DNA of 7,848 bases from an uncultured Eubacterium sp. (GTDB lineage: Bacteria > Bacillota > Clostridia > Oscillospirales > Acutalibacteraceae). The notes below the pieces were generated by a model, which made no database searches, was not told where the DNA came from, and saw only the letters and a list, made by a program, of their open reading frames with translations. The stretch is taken from the NCBI GenBank assembly GCA_945980015.1, contig CAMFQI010000042.1, positions 1 to 7,848 of the forward strand, read 5' to 3'. Shown here in pieces: positions 1 through 7,115 of this stretch. How positions within the stretch are numbered: position 1 is the first letter of the stretch; each line of letters opens with the position of its first letter. The position numbers and the translations under genes are program-made.

Positions 1-29
1 GGGTATTGTATGATATAATGCACATTTTG

Positions 30-53
30 GGACGGCTTTATGCCGTCCTTTTT
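30..53 (+). terminator. Rho-independent terminator of the upstream unit
   Basis: A perfect 7-bp GC-rich stem (GGACGGC at 30-36 pairing with GCCGTCC at 42-48) closes a 5-base loop (TTTAT) and is followed at once by five T residues (49-53). There is no matching T-run on the opposite strand, so it acts on plus-strand transcription. It ends a transcript that begins outside the window; the 29 bases before it are too few to identify that gene. It also insulates the ruv promoter from read-through. Confidence 0.9.
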
Positions 54-82
54 GTTATTATTATAAATAATTTAATATATTA

Positions 83-111
83 TTGCAAGAACTTATATTT
101 TGTGTTATAAT
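83..111 (+). promoter_or_regulatory. Sigma-A type promoter for the ruvCAB-glmM-ecf-truA operon
   Basis: A -35 box TTGCAA (83-88) lies 17 bases before a consensus -10 box TATAAT (106-111), and a TG at 103-104 makes an extended -10. Spacing is ideal for the housekeeping sigma factor. Transcription is predicted to start near 118, which leaves an untranslated leader of about 24 bases before ruvC. That is too short for a riboswitch or attenuator. No SOS (LexA/DinR-type) operator was recognised by eye around it, although ruv genes are damage-induced in some bacteria. It is the only convincing promoter seen in the window. Confidence 0.82.
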
Positions 112-141
112 CAACAAAAATAATATGGACGAGTATGTATT

Positions 142-654
142 ATGGTGATTTTGGGCATTGACCCCGGATATGCTATTGTTGGTTGGGGAGTAATTGAATA
201 TGAACACTCAAGGTTTAGAGTGCTCGGCTATGGCGCAATAACCACCAATGCCGACACACCGTTTCCTCAAAGGCTTCAGGCTATTTATAACGATATGTGC
301 TATGTTTTTGAAAAATATAAGCCGTCGGTTATGAGCATGGAAAAGCTATTCTATAATTCAAATCAAAAAACGGTAATTGACGTTGCACAAGCGAGGGGAG
401 TAATTACTTTGTGCGCCCAAATGCACAACAAAGACATTTTTGAATATACGCCTCTTCAGGTGAAGCAATCTGTTACAGGCTACGGCAGAGCTGAAAAAAA
501 GCAGGTAATGGAAATGACAAGAAGTATTCTCGGTCTTGCGAGTGTACCTAAGCCCGACGATACGGCAGATGCGCTTGCTCTTGCGATATGCCACGCACAT
601 TGCAATGCTTCTTCACTCGGAAAATTGTATAATATTGAAAGCAAATTAAGGTAA
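142..654 (+). CDS. ruvC: Holliday junction endonuclease RuvC
   Basis: RuvC is the dimeric, metal-dependent nuclease that makes paired nicks in four-way DNA junctions at the end of homologous recombination, working with RuvAB. The 170-residue protein has the usual family length. It opens with the RNase H-fold motif GIDPG, giving catalytic Asp7. Glu67 lies in MEKLFY, whose Phe70 matches the junction-stacking aromatic of the family. Asp140 and Asp143 lie in the C-terminal PDDTADALALA motif, so the full acidic tetrad is present. The ATG at 142 is chosen because an in-frame stop lies upstream at 121-123 with no other start between. A modest ribosome site, GGACGAG, sits at 127-133. A GTG at 145 would remove only one residue. 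It is the first gene of the operon, four bases before ruvA. Confidence 0.97.
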   Translation: MVILGIDPGYAIVGWGVIEYEHSRFRVLGYGAITTNADTPFPQRLQAIYNDMCYVFEKYKPSVMSMEKLFYNSNQKTVIDVAQARGVITLCAQMHNKDIFEYTPLQVKQSVTGYGRAEKKQVMEMTRSILGLASVPKPDDTADALALAICHAHCNASSLGKLYNIESKLR

Positions 655-658
655 GATT

Positions 659-1264
659 ATGATTTATTCACTTAAAGGAACACTAAAATATACCGACCCG
701 ACTTTCTTAGTCGTTGAATGTGGCGGCGTCGGTTTCAAATGCTTTGCAAGTACAACAACCATAACATCACTTACTTCAGTAGGCTCAACTGTCGAGCTGC
801 TGACATATATGAGTATTCGTGAGGATGCTATGGATTTGTACGGATTTTCAAGCAGTAATGAGCTTGAAGCCTTCAAAAAGCTTATTTCAATAAGCGGTGT
901 AGGTCCTAAGGCGGCAATTTCAATTCTTTCATCATTAACTCCCGATAAGCTTGCAGTAGCAATCTCGTGCGGAGATACAAAGGCAATACAATCAGCACAG
1001 GGTATCGGTAAGAAAACTGCTGAAAGAATAGTCCTTGAGCTGAAGGACAAAATGTCAGCAGTAGCTCCGAGCGAGGTCGCTTCAACCGTCATCAGTGTTC
1101 AAAATGCCTCTAACCAAAGTAATATGAGCGAAGCAGTTGAGGTTTTGGTTTCTCTTGGCTTTTCTCAGTCGGAGGCTACACTTGCCGTCAGCAAGCTTGA
1201 CAGTAGCCTGTCTGTTGACGAGCTTATCAGAAAAGCCTTAAAAAATCTTTCTTCAAATCTTTAA
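659..1264 (+). CDS. ruvA: Holliday junction DNA helicase subunit RuvA
   Basis: RuvA is the tetrameric junction-binding subunit that holds a Holliday junction in a square-planar form and loads RuvB hexamers for branch migration. The 201-residue protein shows all three family domains. An N-terminal OB-fold region begins MIYSLKGTL and runs to about residue 63. Two helix-hairpin-helix DNA-binding motifs follow, ISGVGPKAA (about 78-86) and GIGKKTAERIVLELK (about 115-129). After a polar, Ser/Asn-rich flexible linker (about 132-156) comes a small helical domain III (about 157-198, EAVEVLVSLGF) that contacts RuvB. An AAGG ribosome site at 648-651 overlaps the end of ruvC and lies 7 bases from the start codon. 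Nothing appears truncated. Confidence 0.97.
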   Translation: MIYSLKGTLKYTDPTFLVVECGGVGFKCFASTTTITSLTSVGSTVELLTYMSIREDAMDLYGFSSSNELEAFKKLISISGVGPKAAISILSSLTPDKLAVAISCGDTKAIQSAQGIGKKTAERIVLELKDKMSAVAPSEVASTVISVQNASNQSNMSEAVEVLVSLGFSQSEATLAVSKLDSSLSVDELIRKALKNLSSNL

Positions 1265-1274
1265 TGGGTGACTT

Positions 1275-2330
1275 ATGATAGAAAACGAATTTGAATATGA
1301 TTTTGAAAACAGAATATCGGCTCCGGAATTTACTCCGGCAGATGATGAAATTGAAAATTCCTTAAGACCGACACGCCTTAGTGAATATATCGGACAGGAA
1401 AAGGTAAAGGAAAATCTTTCTATCTACATTAAAGCCGCAAGATTAAGAAACGAGCCGCTTGACCACGTTTTGCTTTACGGCCCTCCCGGTCTGGGCAAAA
1501 CAACTCTGTCGGGAATTATTGCAAACGAAATGGGTGTAAATATTCGCATTACCTCAGGTCCGGCTATCGAAAAGCAAGGTGACCTCGTTGCAATTCTATC
1601 TAATCTTGAACAGGGCGACATACTCTTTATCGACGAAATTCATAGGCTTAATAGAAACGTTGAGGAAATTCTTTATCCTGCAATGGAGGACGGAAAGATT
1701 GATATTATTATCGGCAAAGGACCGAGTGCAAGAAGCTATCAACTAAGCCTGCCGAGATTTACTCTTGTCGGTGCGACAACCCGAGCAGGTCAGCTTTCTG
1801 CACCGCTTCGTGACAGATTCGGCGTTATTTTCAGACTTGAGATGTATAATGCTGACGAGCTTTGCGAAATAGTAAAACGCTCATCAAAAATTCTTGATAT
1901 TCCGATTGATACAGACGGAGCCTATCAAATCGCATCACGTTCAAGAGGAACGCCGAGAATTGCCAACCGCCTGTTGAAGCGAAGTCGTGACTTTGCCGAG
2001 GTTAAATATCAGGGCGTTATAACAAGTGAGGCGGCTCAAGCGGCTCTCGGTAGTATGGAAATTGACGAGCTTGGACTTGACGCTGTTGACAGACGACTTC
2101 TTCAAACTATGATAAAAAGCTATAACGGAGGTCCTGTCGGACTTGAAACGATTTCCGCCGCAATAGGCGAGGAATCTGTTACAATTGAGGATGTATACGA
2201 GCCGTATCTTATGCAAATCGGATTTTTGGCAAGAACACCGAGAGGAAGAATTGTAACACCGCTCGGATATGAGCATTTGGGAATTGCTTTTGATACAAAA
2301 AATAACGGTCAACAAACCTTTGATTTATAA
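1275..2330 (+). CDS. ruvB: Holliday junction branch-migration ATPase RuvB
   Basis: RuvB is the AAA+ motor that forms hexameric rings on both arms of a RuvA-bound junction and pumps DNA through using ATP. The 351-residue protein starts with the family's N-terminal segment ([13 protein letters not shown], about 29-41). Walker A is GPPGLGKTT at 69-77 and Walker B is FIDEIH at 118-123. Sensor 1 lies in GATTR (166-170). The Arg-finger region is LRDRFG (178-183), and sensor 2 is in [11 protein letters not shown] (224-234). The C-terminal winged-helix domain (about 262-335) includes [12 protein letters not shown] and the [17 protein letters not shown] stretch. A GGGTG-type ribosome site lies at 1266-1270, just after the ruvA stop. 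The adjacent ruvC and ruvA supply the complete RuvABC resolvasome. Confidence 0.98.
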   Translation: MIENEFEYDFENRISAPEFTPADDEIENSLRPTRLSEYIGQEKVKENLSIYIKAARLRNEPLDHVLLYGPPGLGKTTLSGIIANEMGVNIRITSGPAIEKQGDLVAILSNLEQGDILFIDEIHRLNRNVEEILYPAMEDGKIDIIIGKGPSARSYQLSLPRFTLVGATTRAGQLSAPLRDRFGVIFRLEMYNADELCEIVKRSSKILDIPIDTDGAYQIASRSRGTPRIANRLLKRSRDFAEVKYQGVITSEAAQAALGSMEIDELGLDAVDRRLLQTMIKSYNGGPVGLETISAAIGEESVTIEDVYEPYLMQIGFLARTPRGRIVTPLGYEHLGIAFDTKNNGQQTFDL

Positions 2331-2332
2331 AT

Positions 2333-2338
2333 AAGGAG
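2333..2338 (+). promoter_or_regulatory. Strong Shine-Dalgarno site for glmM
   Basis: AAGGAG lies 6 bases before the glmM ATG at 2345, in the 14-base gap after the ruvB stop codon. It is among the best ribosome sites in the operon and fixes the glmM start. It suggests glmM is translated efficiently and independently of ruvB. Confidence 0.85.
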
Positions 2339-2344
2339 ATAATT

Positions 2345-3697
2345 ATGGGTAGATTATTCGGAACTGACGGTGTCAGAGGAATAGCAAACAAGGATTTAAC
2401 AAACGACCTTGCAATGAAAATCGGTTCTGCTGCCGCAACCGTATTACTCAGAGAAGCAAAAAGCAAGAAGCCTACCGTATTGATAGGCAAGGATACAAGA
2501 GCCTCGGGCGATATGCTTGAAGCGGCTCTTACAGCCGGACTTTGCAGCGTCGGTTGTAATGTTCTTTCAATAGGTATTGTACCTACTCCTGCCGTGGCAT
2601 ATCTCGTAGGTCTTTATGAATGTGAAGCAGGCATTATGATTTCAGCATCACATAATCCTTGCGAGTATAACGGAATTAAGATTTTTCAAAAAACAGGCTA
2701 CAAGCTTGATGATGCAATCGAAGAGGAAATTGAAGCCATTATTCTTGATAACGCTGAGGAAATAAATATAAAAATCGGCGGTGATGTCGGAAACAGACTT
2801 TATTCAAAGACTGCGGTAAACGATTATATTGACCACGTTGTTTCTACTACCGACGTTAGATTTGACGGTCTAAAGATTGCCCTTGATTGTGCAAACGGCT
2901 CAGCGTCGGTTTGCGCTAAGGAGATTTTTACAAGACTCGGTGCAAAGTGTATTATGCTTTCCGACACTCCCGACGGTACAAATATAAACGACAACTGCGG
3001 CTCAACTCATCCAGAGGAGCTTATGAGCTTCGTCAAGGACGCAAATCTTGATTTAGGTCTTGCCTTTGACGGTGATGCAGACAGAATGCTTGCAGTTGAT
3101 GAAAACGGTTGTCTTGTTGACGGAGACAAGGTTATTGCAATTTGTGCAAACAAGATGAAGCAGGAGGGAAGCTTGCAAAAGGATACTGCGGTTGTTACCG
3201 TAATGAGTAATATGGGCTTCTTCAAATTCTGTGACGAGCACGGTATTAAGTGTGCAAAAACCGCTGTCGGCGACAGATATGTTCTTGAAAGAATGTTAAA
3301 GGACGGTTATAATATCGGCGGCGAGCAGTCGGGTCATGTTATATTCCTTGATTATGCAACAACGGGCGACGGAGAGCTTTCAGGCGTACAGCTTGTTGAA
3401 ACTGTTGTTAAATCAGGCAAAAAGCTGTCCGAGCTTGCAAGTATTATGAGCGTTTATCCGCAGGTATTGATTAATGTCGAGGTATCAGCCGAGGGTAAGA
3501 AGAAGTATAATAACGACGAATATATTATCGCCGCAACTCAAAAAGCGGAAATGGAGCTTATGGGTGACGGCAGAGTATTGGTAAGAGTAAGCGGAACCGA
3601 GCCGCTCGTAAGAGTAATGCTCGAGGGTAAGGATGTTGAGCATATTCAAAGACTCGGAGAAGAAATTGCACAGGTAGTTAAGGAAAGACTTTCATAA
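2345..3697 (+). CDS. glmM: Phosphoglucosamine mutase GlmM
   Basis: GlmM interconverts glucosamine-6-phosphate and glucosamine-1-phosphate, the step before UDP-GlcNAc synthesis for peptidoglycan. It is a cytosolic alpha-D-phosphohexomutase that must be phosphorylated on serine. The 450-residue protein has family-typical length and all four active-site loops. The start is GRLFGTDGVRG (2-12). The phosphoserine loop is ISASHNP with catalytic Ser102. The metal loop is DGDADR (242-247). The sugar-specificity loop is GGEQSGH (325-331), whose Ser matches GlmM rather than phosphomannomutase/phosphoglucomutase. The phosphate-binding loop is RVSGTEP (414-420). No glmS ribozyme-like leader precedes it; the upstream gap is only 14 bases. 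Its stop codon shares one base with the next start (TAATG). Confidence 0.97.
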   Translation: MGRLFGTDGVRGIANKDLTNDLAMKIGSAAATVLLREAKSKKPTVLIGKDTRASGDMLEAALTAGLCSVGCNVLSIGIVPTPAVAYLVGLYECEAGIMISASHNPCEYNGIKIFQKTGYKLDDAIEEEIEAIILDNAEEINIKIGGDVGNRLYSKTAVNDYIDHVVSTTDVRFDGLKIALDCANGSASVCAKEIFTRLGAKCIMLSDTPDGTNINDNCGSTHPEELMSFVKDANLDLGLAFDGDADRMLAVDENGCLVDGDKVIAICANKMKQEGSLQKDTAVVTVMSNMGFFKFCDEHGIKCAKTAVGDRYVLERMLKDGYNIGGEQSGHVIFLDYATTGDGELSGVQLVETVVKSGKKLSELASIMSVYPQVLINVEVSAEGKKKYNNDEYIIAATQKAEMELMGDGRVLVRVSGTEPLVRVMLEGKDVEHIQRLGEEIAQVVKERLS

Positions 3698-4572
3698 TGA
3701 GATATTCAACAGATTGGAAGGATTACGAGCTAATCGACTGTACAAGCGGCGAAAAGCTCGAAAGATGGACGAGAGAAATTCTTATAAGACCCGACCCGCA
3801 GGTCATTTGGAAAAGTGAAAAGGAAAACCGTCTTTGGTTTCAGCCGAACGCAAGATACGTTAGGTCGAAAACAGGCGGCGGAAGTTGGCAGGTTTTTTCA
3901 AGAATGCCGTCCGCTTGGCAGGTTAGATATAAGGACTTAACCTTTAATATCAAAACAATGGGCTTTAAGCATACGGGCCTTTTTCCAGAACAGGCGGTTA
4001 ACTGGGATTATGTTCGTACTTTAATACGAAATTCAACAAAAGAGCAGGTTAAAGTTCTTAATCTGTTTGCTTATACCGGAGCCGCAACTGTTGCCTGCTT
4101 AAAAGAGGGAGCAAGTGTTGTTCACGTTGACGCTTCTAAGGGAATGACAAACTGGGCAAAGGAAAATGCCGAGGCTTCCGGAGTAGCAGACGGTGATGTA
4201 AGGTGGATCGTTGACGATTGTATGAAGTTTGTTAAGCGTGAATTTAGGCGTGAAAACAAGTACGACATCATCATTCTCGACCCTCCCTCATACGGCAGAG
4301 GTCCGAAGGGCGAAACTTGGAGATTAGAGGATTGTCTTTATGACTTTATGCAGGAGGTAGAAAAAATACTCTCCGATGAGCCTATTGCAATCATTCTTAA
4401 TTCGTATACAACGGGACTGAGTGCCAGCGTTATGAAATACATACTTGATGATGTTGTAACAAAAAAGCACGGAGGACAGACAAACGCCGATGAAATCGGA
4501 TTGCCCATTTCTTCAAACGGCGGAATATTGCCTTGCGGTGCAACTGCAATCTGGACACAGGAGATTGATTAA
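3697..4572 (+). CDS. Class I SAM-dependent methyltransferase, RlmI/RlmK-like (COG1092-type), substrate unknown
   Basis: This is a cytosolic 291-residue methyltransferase with a Rossmann-type SAM domain, probably acting on RNA. An N-terminal segment rich in Trp and Arg (about 1-85) precedes GLFPEQAVNW (94-103), which resembles the GxFxDQRxNR segment of RlmI-type enzymes. Motif I is NLFAYTGAA (122-130), and Asp145 ends strand beta-2 (VVHVDAS). Asp173-Asp174 fit the adenine-contacting position. Motif IV is LDPPSYGRG (194-202). No separate PUA domain is visible, unlike full-length RlmI. Where Cys-dependent m5C enzymes have an SCS-like motif, this protein has NSYTTGLS (235-242), so cysteine catalysis of the RlmI kind looks unlikely. 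The start overlaps the glmM stop by one base and the nearest AAGGA (3680-3684) is 12 bases away, which points to translational coupling. I assign the fold, not the substrate. Confidence 0.85.
   Translation: MRYSTDWKDYELIDCTSGEKLERWTREILIRPDPQVIWKSEKENRLWFQPNARYVRSKTGGGSWQVFSRMPSAWQVRYKDLTFNIKTMGFKHTGLFPEQAVNWDYVRTLIRNSTKEQVKVLNLFAYTGAATVACLKEGASVVHVDASKGMTNWAKENAEASGVADGDVRWIVDDCMKFVKREFRRENKYDIIILDPPSYGRGPKGETWRLEDCLYDFMQEVEKILSDEPIAIILNSYTTGLSASVMKYILDDVVTKKHGGQTNADEIGLPISSNGGILPCGATAIWTQEID
4559..4563 (+). promoter_or_regulatory. Distant Shine-Dalgarno-like AGGAG before ecfA1
   Basis: AGGAG lies inside the end of the methyltransferase gene, 15 bases before the ecfA1 ATG at 4579, farther than the usual 5-9 bases. 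An in-frame TAA (4576-4578) directly before that ATG rules out an earlier start. Initiation is therefore probably coupled to termination of the upstream gene, which ends 6 bases before. Confidence 0.4.
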
Positions 4573-4578
4573 CAGTAA

Positions 4579-5424
4579 ATGAATTTAATCGAATTTAAGG
4601 ATGTTTCCTTTTCCTACGAAACGCAGGATGATAACGGAAATGTCATAACAAACAAGGTCTTAAATGACTTCAACTTAAAAATTGAACAAGGCTCCTTTGT
4701 TGCAATTCTCGGTCATAACGGTTCAGGAAAATCAACTGTTGCAAAGCTCACTAACGGCATACTTTTAGCCGATGAGGGTGAAATTATTGTTGACGGAATA
4801 AAGGCTGAAAATGACGATAGTATTTATTCAATTCGCCGAAAGGTAGGAATGGTATTTCAAAATCCCGATAACCAAATTGTTTCGTCAATAGTTGAGGAGG
4901 ACGTTGCGTTCGGTGTAGAAAATCTCGGCATTGAACCGAGCGAATGTCGTAAGAGAGTTGATGAAGCTCTTAAAACCGTTAATATGTATGATTACAGACT
5001 TCGCACACCGTCAAAGCTATCGGGCGGTCAAAAACAGAGAGTTGCCGTTGCCGGTATTATTGCAATGAAGCCTAAATGTATCGTTCTTGACGAGCCTACA
5101 GCAATGCTCGACCCAAGCGGCAGAAAAGAAGTTTTAGACACGATAATCAAGCTGAACAAACAAGAAAATATTACCATTTTACTCATTACTCACTATATGG
5201 ACGAAGCCGTATTGGCAGACAGAGTTGTCGTTATGGATAACGGAGTTATTAAGCTTGACGGAACACCGAGAGAGGTATTTTCAAATCCCGAAAAAATGGA
5301 TGAGCTTTCTCTAGAAGTGCCGCAGTCCACACTTCTTGCACATAAGCTCGGACTACTTAATGAACAAACTGTGCTTAATTCAGATGAATGTGCACATCTT
5401 TTATACAATAAATTGAAAAGGTAG
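4579..5424 (+). CDS. ecfA1: ECF transporter ATP-binding subunit EcfA1
   Basis: This is one of the two ATPases of the energy-coupling factor module, which powers uptake of vitamins and other micronutrients bound by interchangeable S proteins. It acts at the inner face of the membrane with EcfA2 and EcfT. The 281-residue protein has every ABC motif: Walker A GHNGSGKST (45-53), Q-loop Gln94 in VFQNPDNQ, signature LSGGQ (147-151), Walker B IVLDEP with catalytic Glu172, D-loop MLDPSGR (176-182) and switch His205. The Q-loop form FQNPDNQ and its place as the first ATPase gene favour EcfA1. A C-terminal extension (about 235-281) matches the dimer-supporting tail of Ecf ATPases. Ribosome-site spacing is poor, so coupling to the preceding gene is likely. 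Confidence 0.95.
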   Translation: MNLIEFKDVSFSYETQDDNGNVITNKVLNDFNLKIEQGSFVAILGHNGSGKSTVAKLTNGILLADEGEIIVDGIKAENDDSIYSIRRKVGMVFQNPDNQIVSSIVEEDVAFGVENLGIEPSECRKRVDEALKTVNMYDYRLRTPSKLSGGQKQRVAVAGIIAMKPKCIVLDEPTAMLDPSGRKEVLDTIIKLNKQENITILLITHYMDEAVLADRVVVMDNGVIKLDGTPREVFSNPEKMDELSLEVPQSTLLAHKLGLLNEQTVLNSDECAHLLYNKLKR

Positions 5425-5433
5425 AATATCCTA

Positions 5434-6306
5434 ATGTCAGTATTGGAAACCAAAAACTTAAAATTCATTTACAGCGTAGGTACTCCGTTTGAAGCCTGCG
5501 CCGTTGATGATATTTCCTTTAACGCCGAAGCCGATGAAATAATCGGTGTTATCGGTCATACAGGAAGTGGTAAATCTACCTTTATTCAGCATCTTAACGG
5601 TTTGATAAAGCCCACTGAGGGTACTGTTATTGTCGAAGGAAATGACATTTGGTCAAAGGAGAATAAGCCGAATTTAAGACAGGTAAAATTTGCTGTCGGG
5701 TTGTGCTTTCAGTATCCTGAGCATCAAATATTTGAAGAAACGGTGTTTGATGAAATTGCCTTCGGACCTAAGCAAATGGGACTTGACGCGCAGGAAATCA
5801 AAGAACGAGTTTACGAAAGTATGGAATTTGTAGGATTGAAGCGTGAATATGAGGACAAATCTCCGTTTGATATGTCGGGCGGACAGAAGAGACGTGTTGC
5901 CATTGCATCTATTATCGCCATGAAGCCAAAGGTTTTGATATTGGACGAGCCTTGCGCCGGACTTGACCCAAAGGGCAGGAACGTAATACTTGATTTGGTA
6001 AAGCAATACCAGAGTAAGCAGGGGAATACCGTTATTTTCGTTTCTCATTCTATGGAGGATGTTGCAAAAATTGCCGACATAGTTCTCGTATTAAAAGACG
6101 GAAAAGCGGCAATGCTCGATACTGTGGAAAACGTTTATTCTAGAGGTCGTGAGCTAAAGGAAATGGGACTTAACGTCCCTGAGGTAACAGATATTTTCCT
6201 GAAGCTTCACGATATGGGAATTCCCTGCAAAACAAATATTTATACGGTTGAACAGGCAGTAGAGGAATTCAATAGATTAAAAATCAGCTCGGAGGTGACG
6301 GTATGA
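5434..6306 (+). CDS. ecfA2: ECF transporter ATP-binding subunit EcfA2
   Basis: This is the second ATPase of the ECF module and pairs with EcfA1 to form the heterodimeric motor. Its 290 residues include Walker A GHTGSGKST (41-49), Q-loop Gln93 in CFQYPEHQ, signature MSGGQ (147-151), Walker B ILDEP with Glu172, D-loop GLDPKGR (176-182) and switch His205. The FQYPEHQ(I/L)F Q-loop, the form (D)MSGGQKRR and the N-terminal insertion VGTPFEACAVDD are characteristic of EcfA2. Both ATP sites look competent. AAGG at 5418-5421 is 12 bases from the ATG, so the gene may rely partly on ribosomes leaving ecfA1 nine bases earlier. Its last codons hold the ribosome site for ecfT and overlap it by four bases (ATGA). 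Confidence 0.95.
   Translation: MSVLETKNLKFIYSVGTPFEACAVDDISFNAEADEIIGVIGHTGSGKSTFIQHLNGLIKPTEGTVIVEGNDIWSKENKPNLRQVKFAVGLCFQYPEHQIFEETVFDEIAFGPKQMGLDAQEIKERVYESMEFVGLKREYEDKSPFDMSGGQKRRVAIASIIAMKPKVLILDEPCAGLDPKGRNVILDLVKQYQSKQGNTVIFVSHSMEDVAKIADIVLVLKDGKAAMLDTVENVYSRGRELKEMGLNVPEVTDIFLKLHDMGIPCKTNIYTVEQAVEEFNRLKISSEVTV
6291..6298 (+). promoter_or_regulatory. Consensus Shine-Dalgarno site for ecfT
   Basis: GGAGGTGA is a full match to the anti-Shine-Dalgarno sequence and the best in the window. It is embedded in the final codons of ecfA2, with the GGAGG core 7 bases before the ecfT ATG at 6303. It settles the ecfT start despite the four-base overlap with ecfA2. It may raise translation of the membrane subunit to match the ATPases. 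Confidence 0.85.
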
Positions 6307-7115
6307 TTTCAGACGTTACAATCGGACAATACCTACCGGGTAATTCATTTATTCATAAAATTGATGCAAGAATAAAAATAGTAATTTCAATAATGTTTAT
6401 GATATCTGTTTTTCTTTGCAGAAATTATATTTCATTATCGTTTGTACTGCTTCTTGCCCTCGGCGTTTGTGCCTTGTCTAAGATAAAGCCAAAAATCATT
6501 TTCAAAGGCTTAAAGCCTATTATTATAATTGTTTTGTTCACTACAATAATTAATTTGTTTTACGGAAACGGTGATCCGATAATTGAATTTTGGATTTTGA
6601 AAATAACCGAGGACGGAATAAATAAGGCTGTTTTTATGGGATTGAGAATTATCATTCTTGTTATTTTCGGTCTTATGCTTACTTACACAACTACGCCGAC
6701 GTCTCTCACCGACGCTATCGAATCACTTTTGAAGCCGCTTACTTATCTTCATATTGATGTTCAGTCGTTTGCCATGACAATGACTATTGCTCTTAGATTT
6801 ATACCAACCTTGCTGGAAGAAGTAGGCAAGATTATGGCTGCTCAAAAAAGCAGAGGAGCCGATATGGAGAGTGGCAATATTTTCAAAAGAATAAAAGCAA
6901 TAGTACCTATTATGATACCTCTTTTTGTATCGTCGTTTAGACGTGCCAACGAGCTTGAATATGCTATGGAGTGTAGATGCTACACCGGCGGAAACGGCAG
7001 AACAAAAATGAAGGTTATGAAAATGCAGAGAAGAGATTATTTCGTTCTCGTCTTTGCGTTACTGTACATTGCATCAATAATATTATTACGAATTTTTACA
7101 ACAAGTATTATATGA
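6303..7115 (+). CDS. ecfT: ECF transporter transmembrane scaffold subunit EcfT
   Basis: EcfT is the integral membrane protein that couples ATP hydrolysis by EcfA1/EcfA2 to toppling of the substrate-binding S subunit. The 270-residue protein starts with the family's amphipathic lead (GQYLPGNSFIHKIDARIKI). Hydrophobic segments follow at about 24-39, 43-58, 66-87, 108-129 and 245-267; weaker ones lie around 155-171 and 196-212. The cytoplasmic coupling region contains both conserved short Arg motifs: SRG at 183-185 (in AAQKSRGAD) and CRC at 224-226 (in AMECRCYTGG). These sit in grooves of the two ATPases. ATGA overlaps join it to ecfA2 upstream and truA downstream. No S component is encoded in the window, so this is a shared (group II) module whose substrates cannot be told from here. 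Confidence 0.95.
   Translation: MISDVTIGQYLPGNSFIHKIDARIKIVISIMFMISVFLCRNYISLSFVLLLALGVCALSKIKPKIIFKGLKPIIIIVLFTTIINLFYGNGDPIIEFWILKITEDGINKAVFMGLRIIILVIFGLMLTYTTTPTSLTDAIESLLKPLTYLHIDVQSFAMTMTIALRFIPTLLEEVGKIMAAQKSRGADMESGNIFKRIKAIVPIMIPLFVSSFRRANELEYAMECRCYTGGNGRTKMKVMKMQRRDYFVLVFALLYIASIILLRIFTTSII

Noticed and set aside
11..19. A second extended -10-like element, TGATATAAT, just before the terminator
   Set aside because: No -35 box can be judged because the window begins at 1, and a transcript from here would end at the terminator after about 30 bases. In AT-rich DNA this is probably chance.
112..141. Possible riboswitch or attenuator ahead of ruvC
   Set aside because: The leader from the predicted start site to the ATG is only about 24 bases and has no stem; the hairpin at 30-53 lies upstream of the promoter.
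125..148. A 7-codon upstream reading frame (MDEYVLW) overlapping the ruvC start in another frame
   Set aside because: Its ATG lies only about 7 bases after the predicted transcription start with no ribosome site, and it has no leader-peptide character. Most likely accidental.
664..1092. Minus-strand open frame of 142 codons inside ruvA
   Set aside because: It lies wholly opposite a clearly conserved gene, has no recognisable domain and no ribosome site of note. It is a shadow of ruvA codon usage, as are the other minus-strand frames in the window, including 5674-6048 opposite ecfA2.
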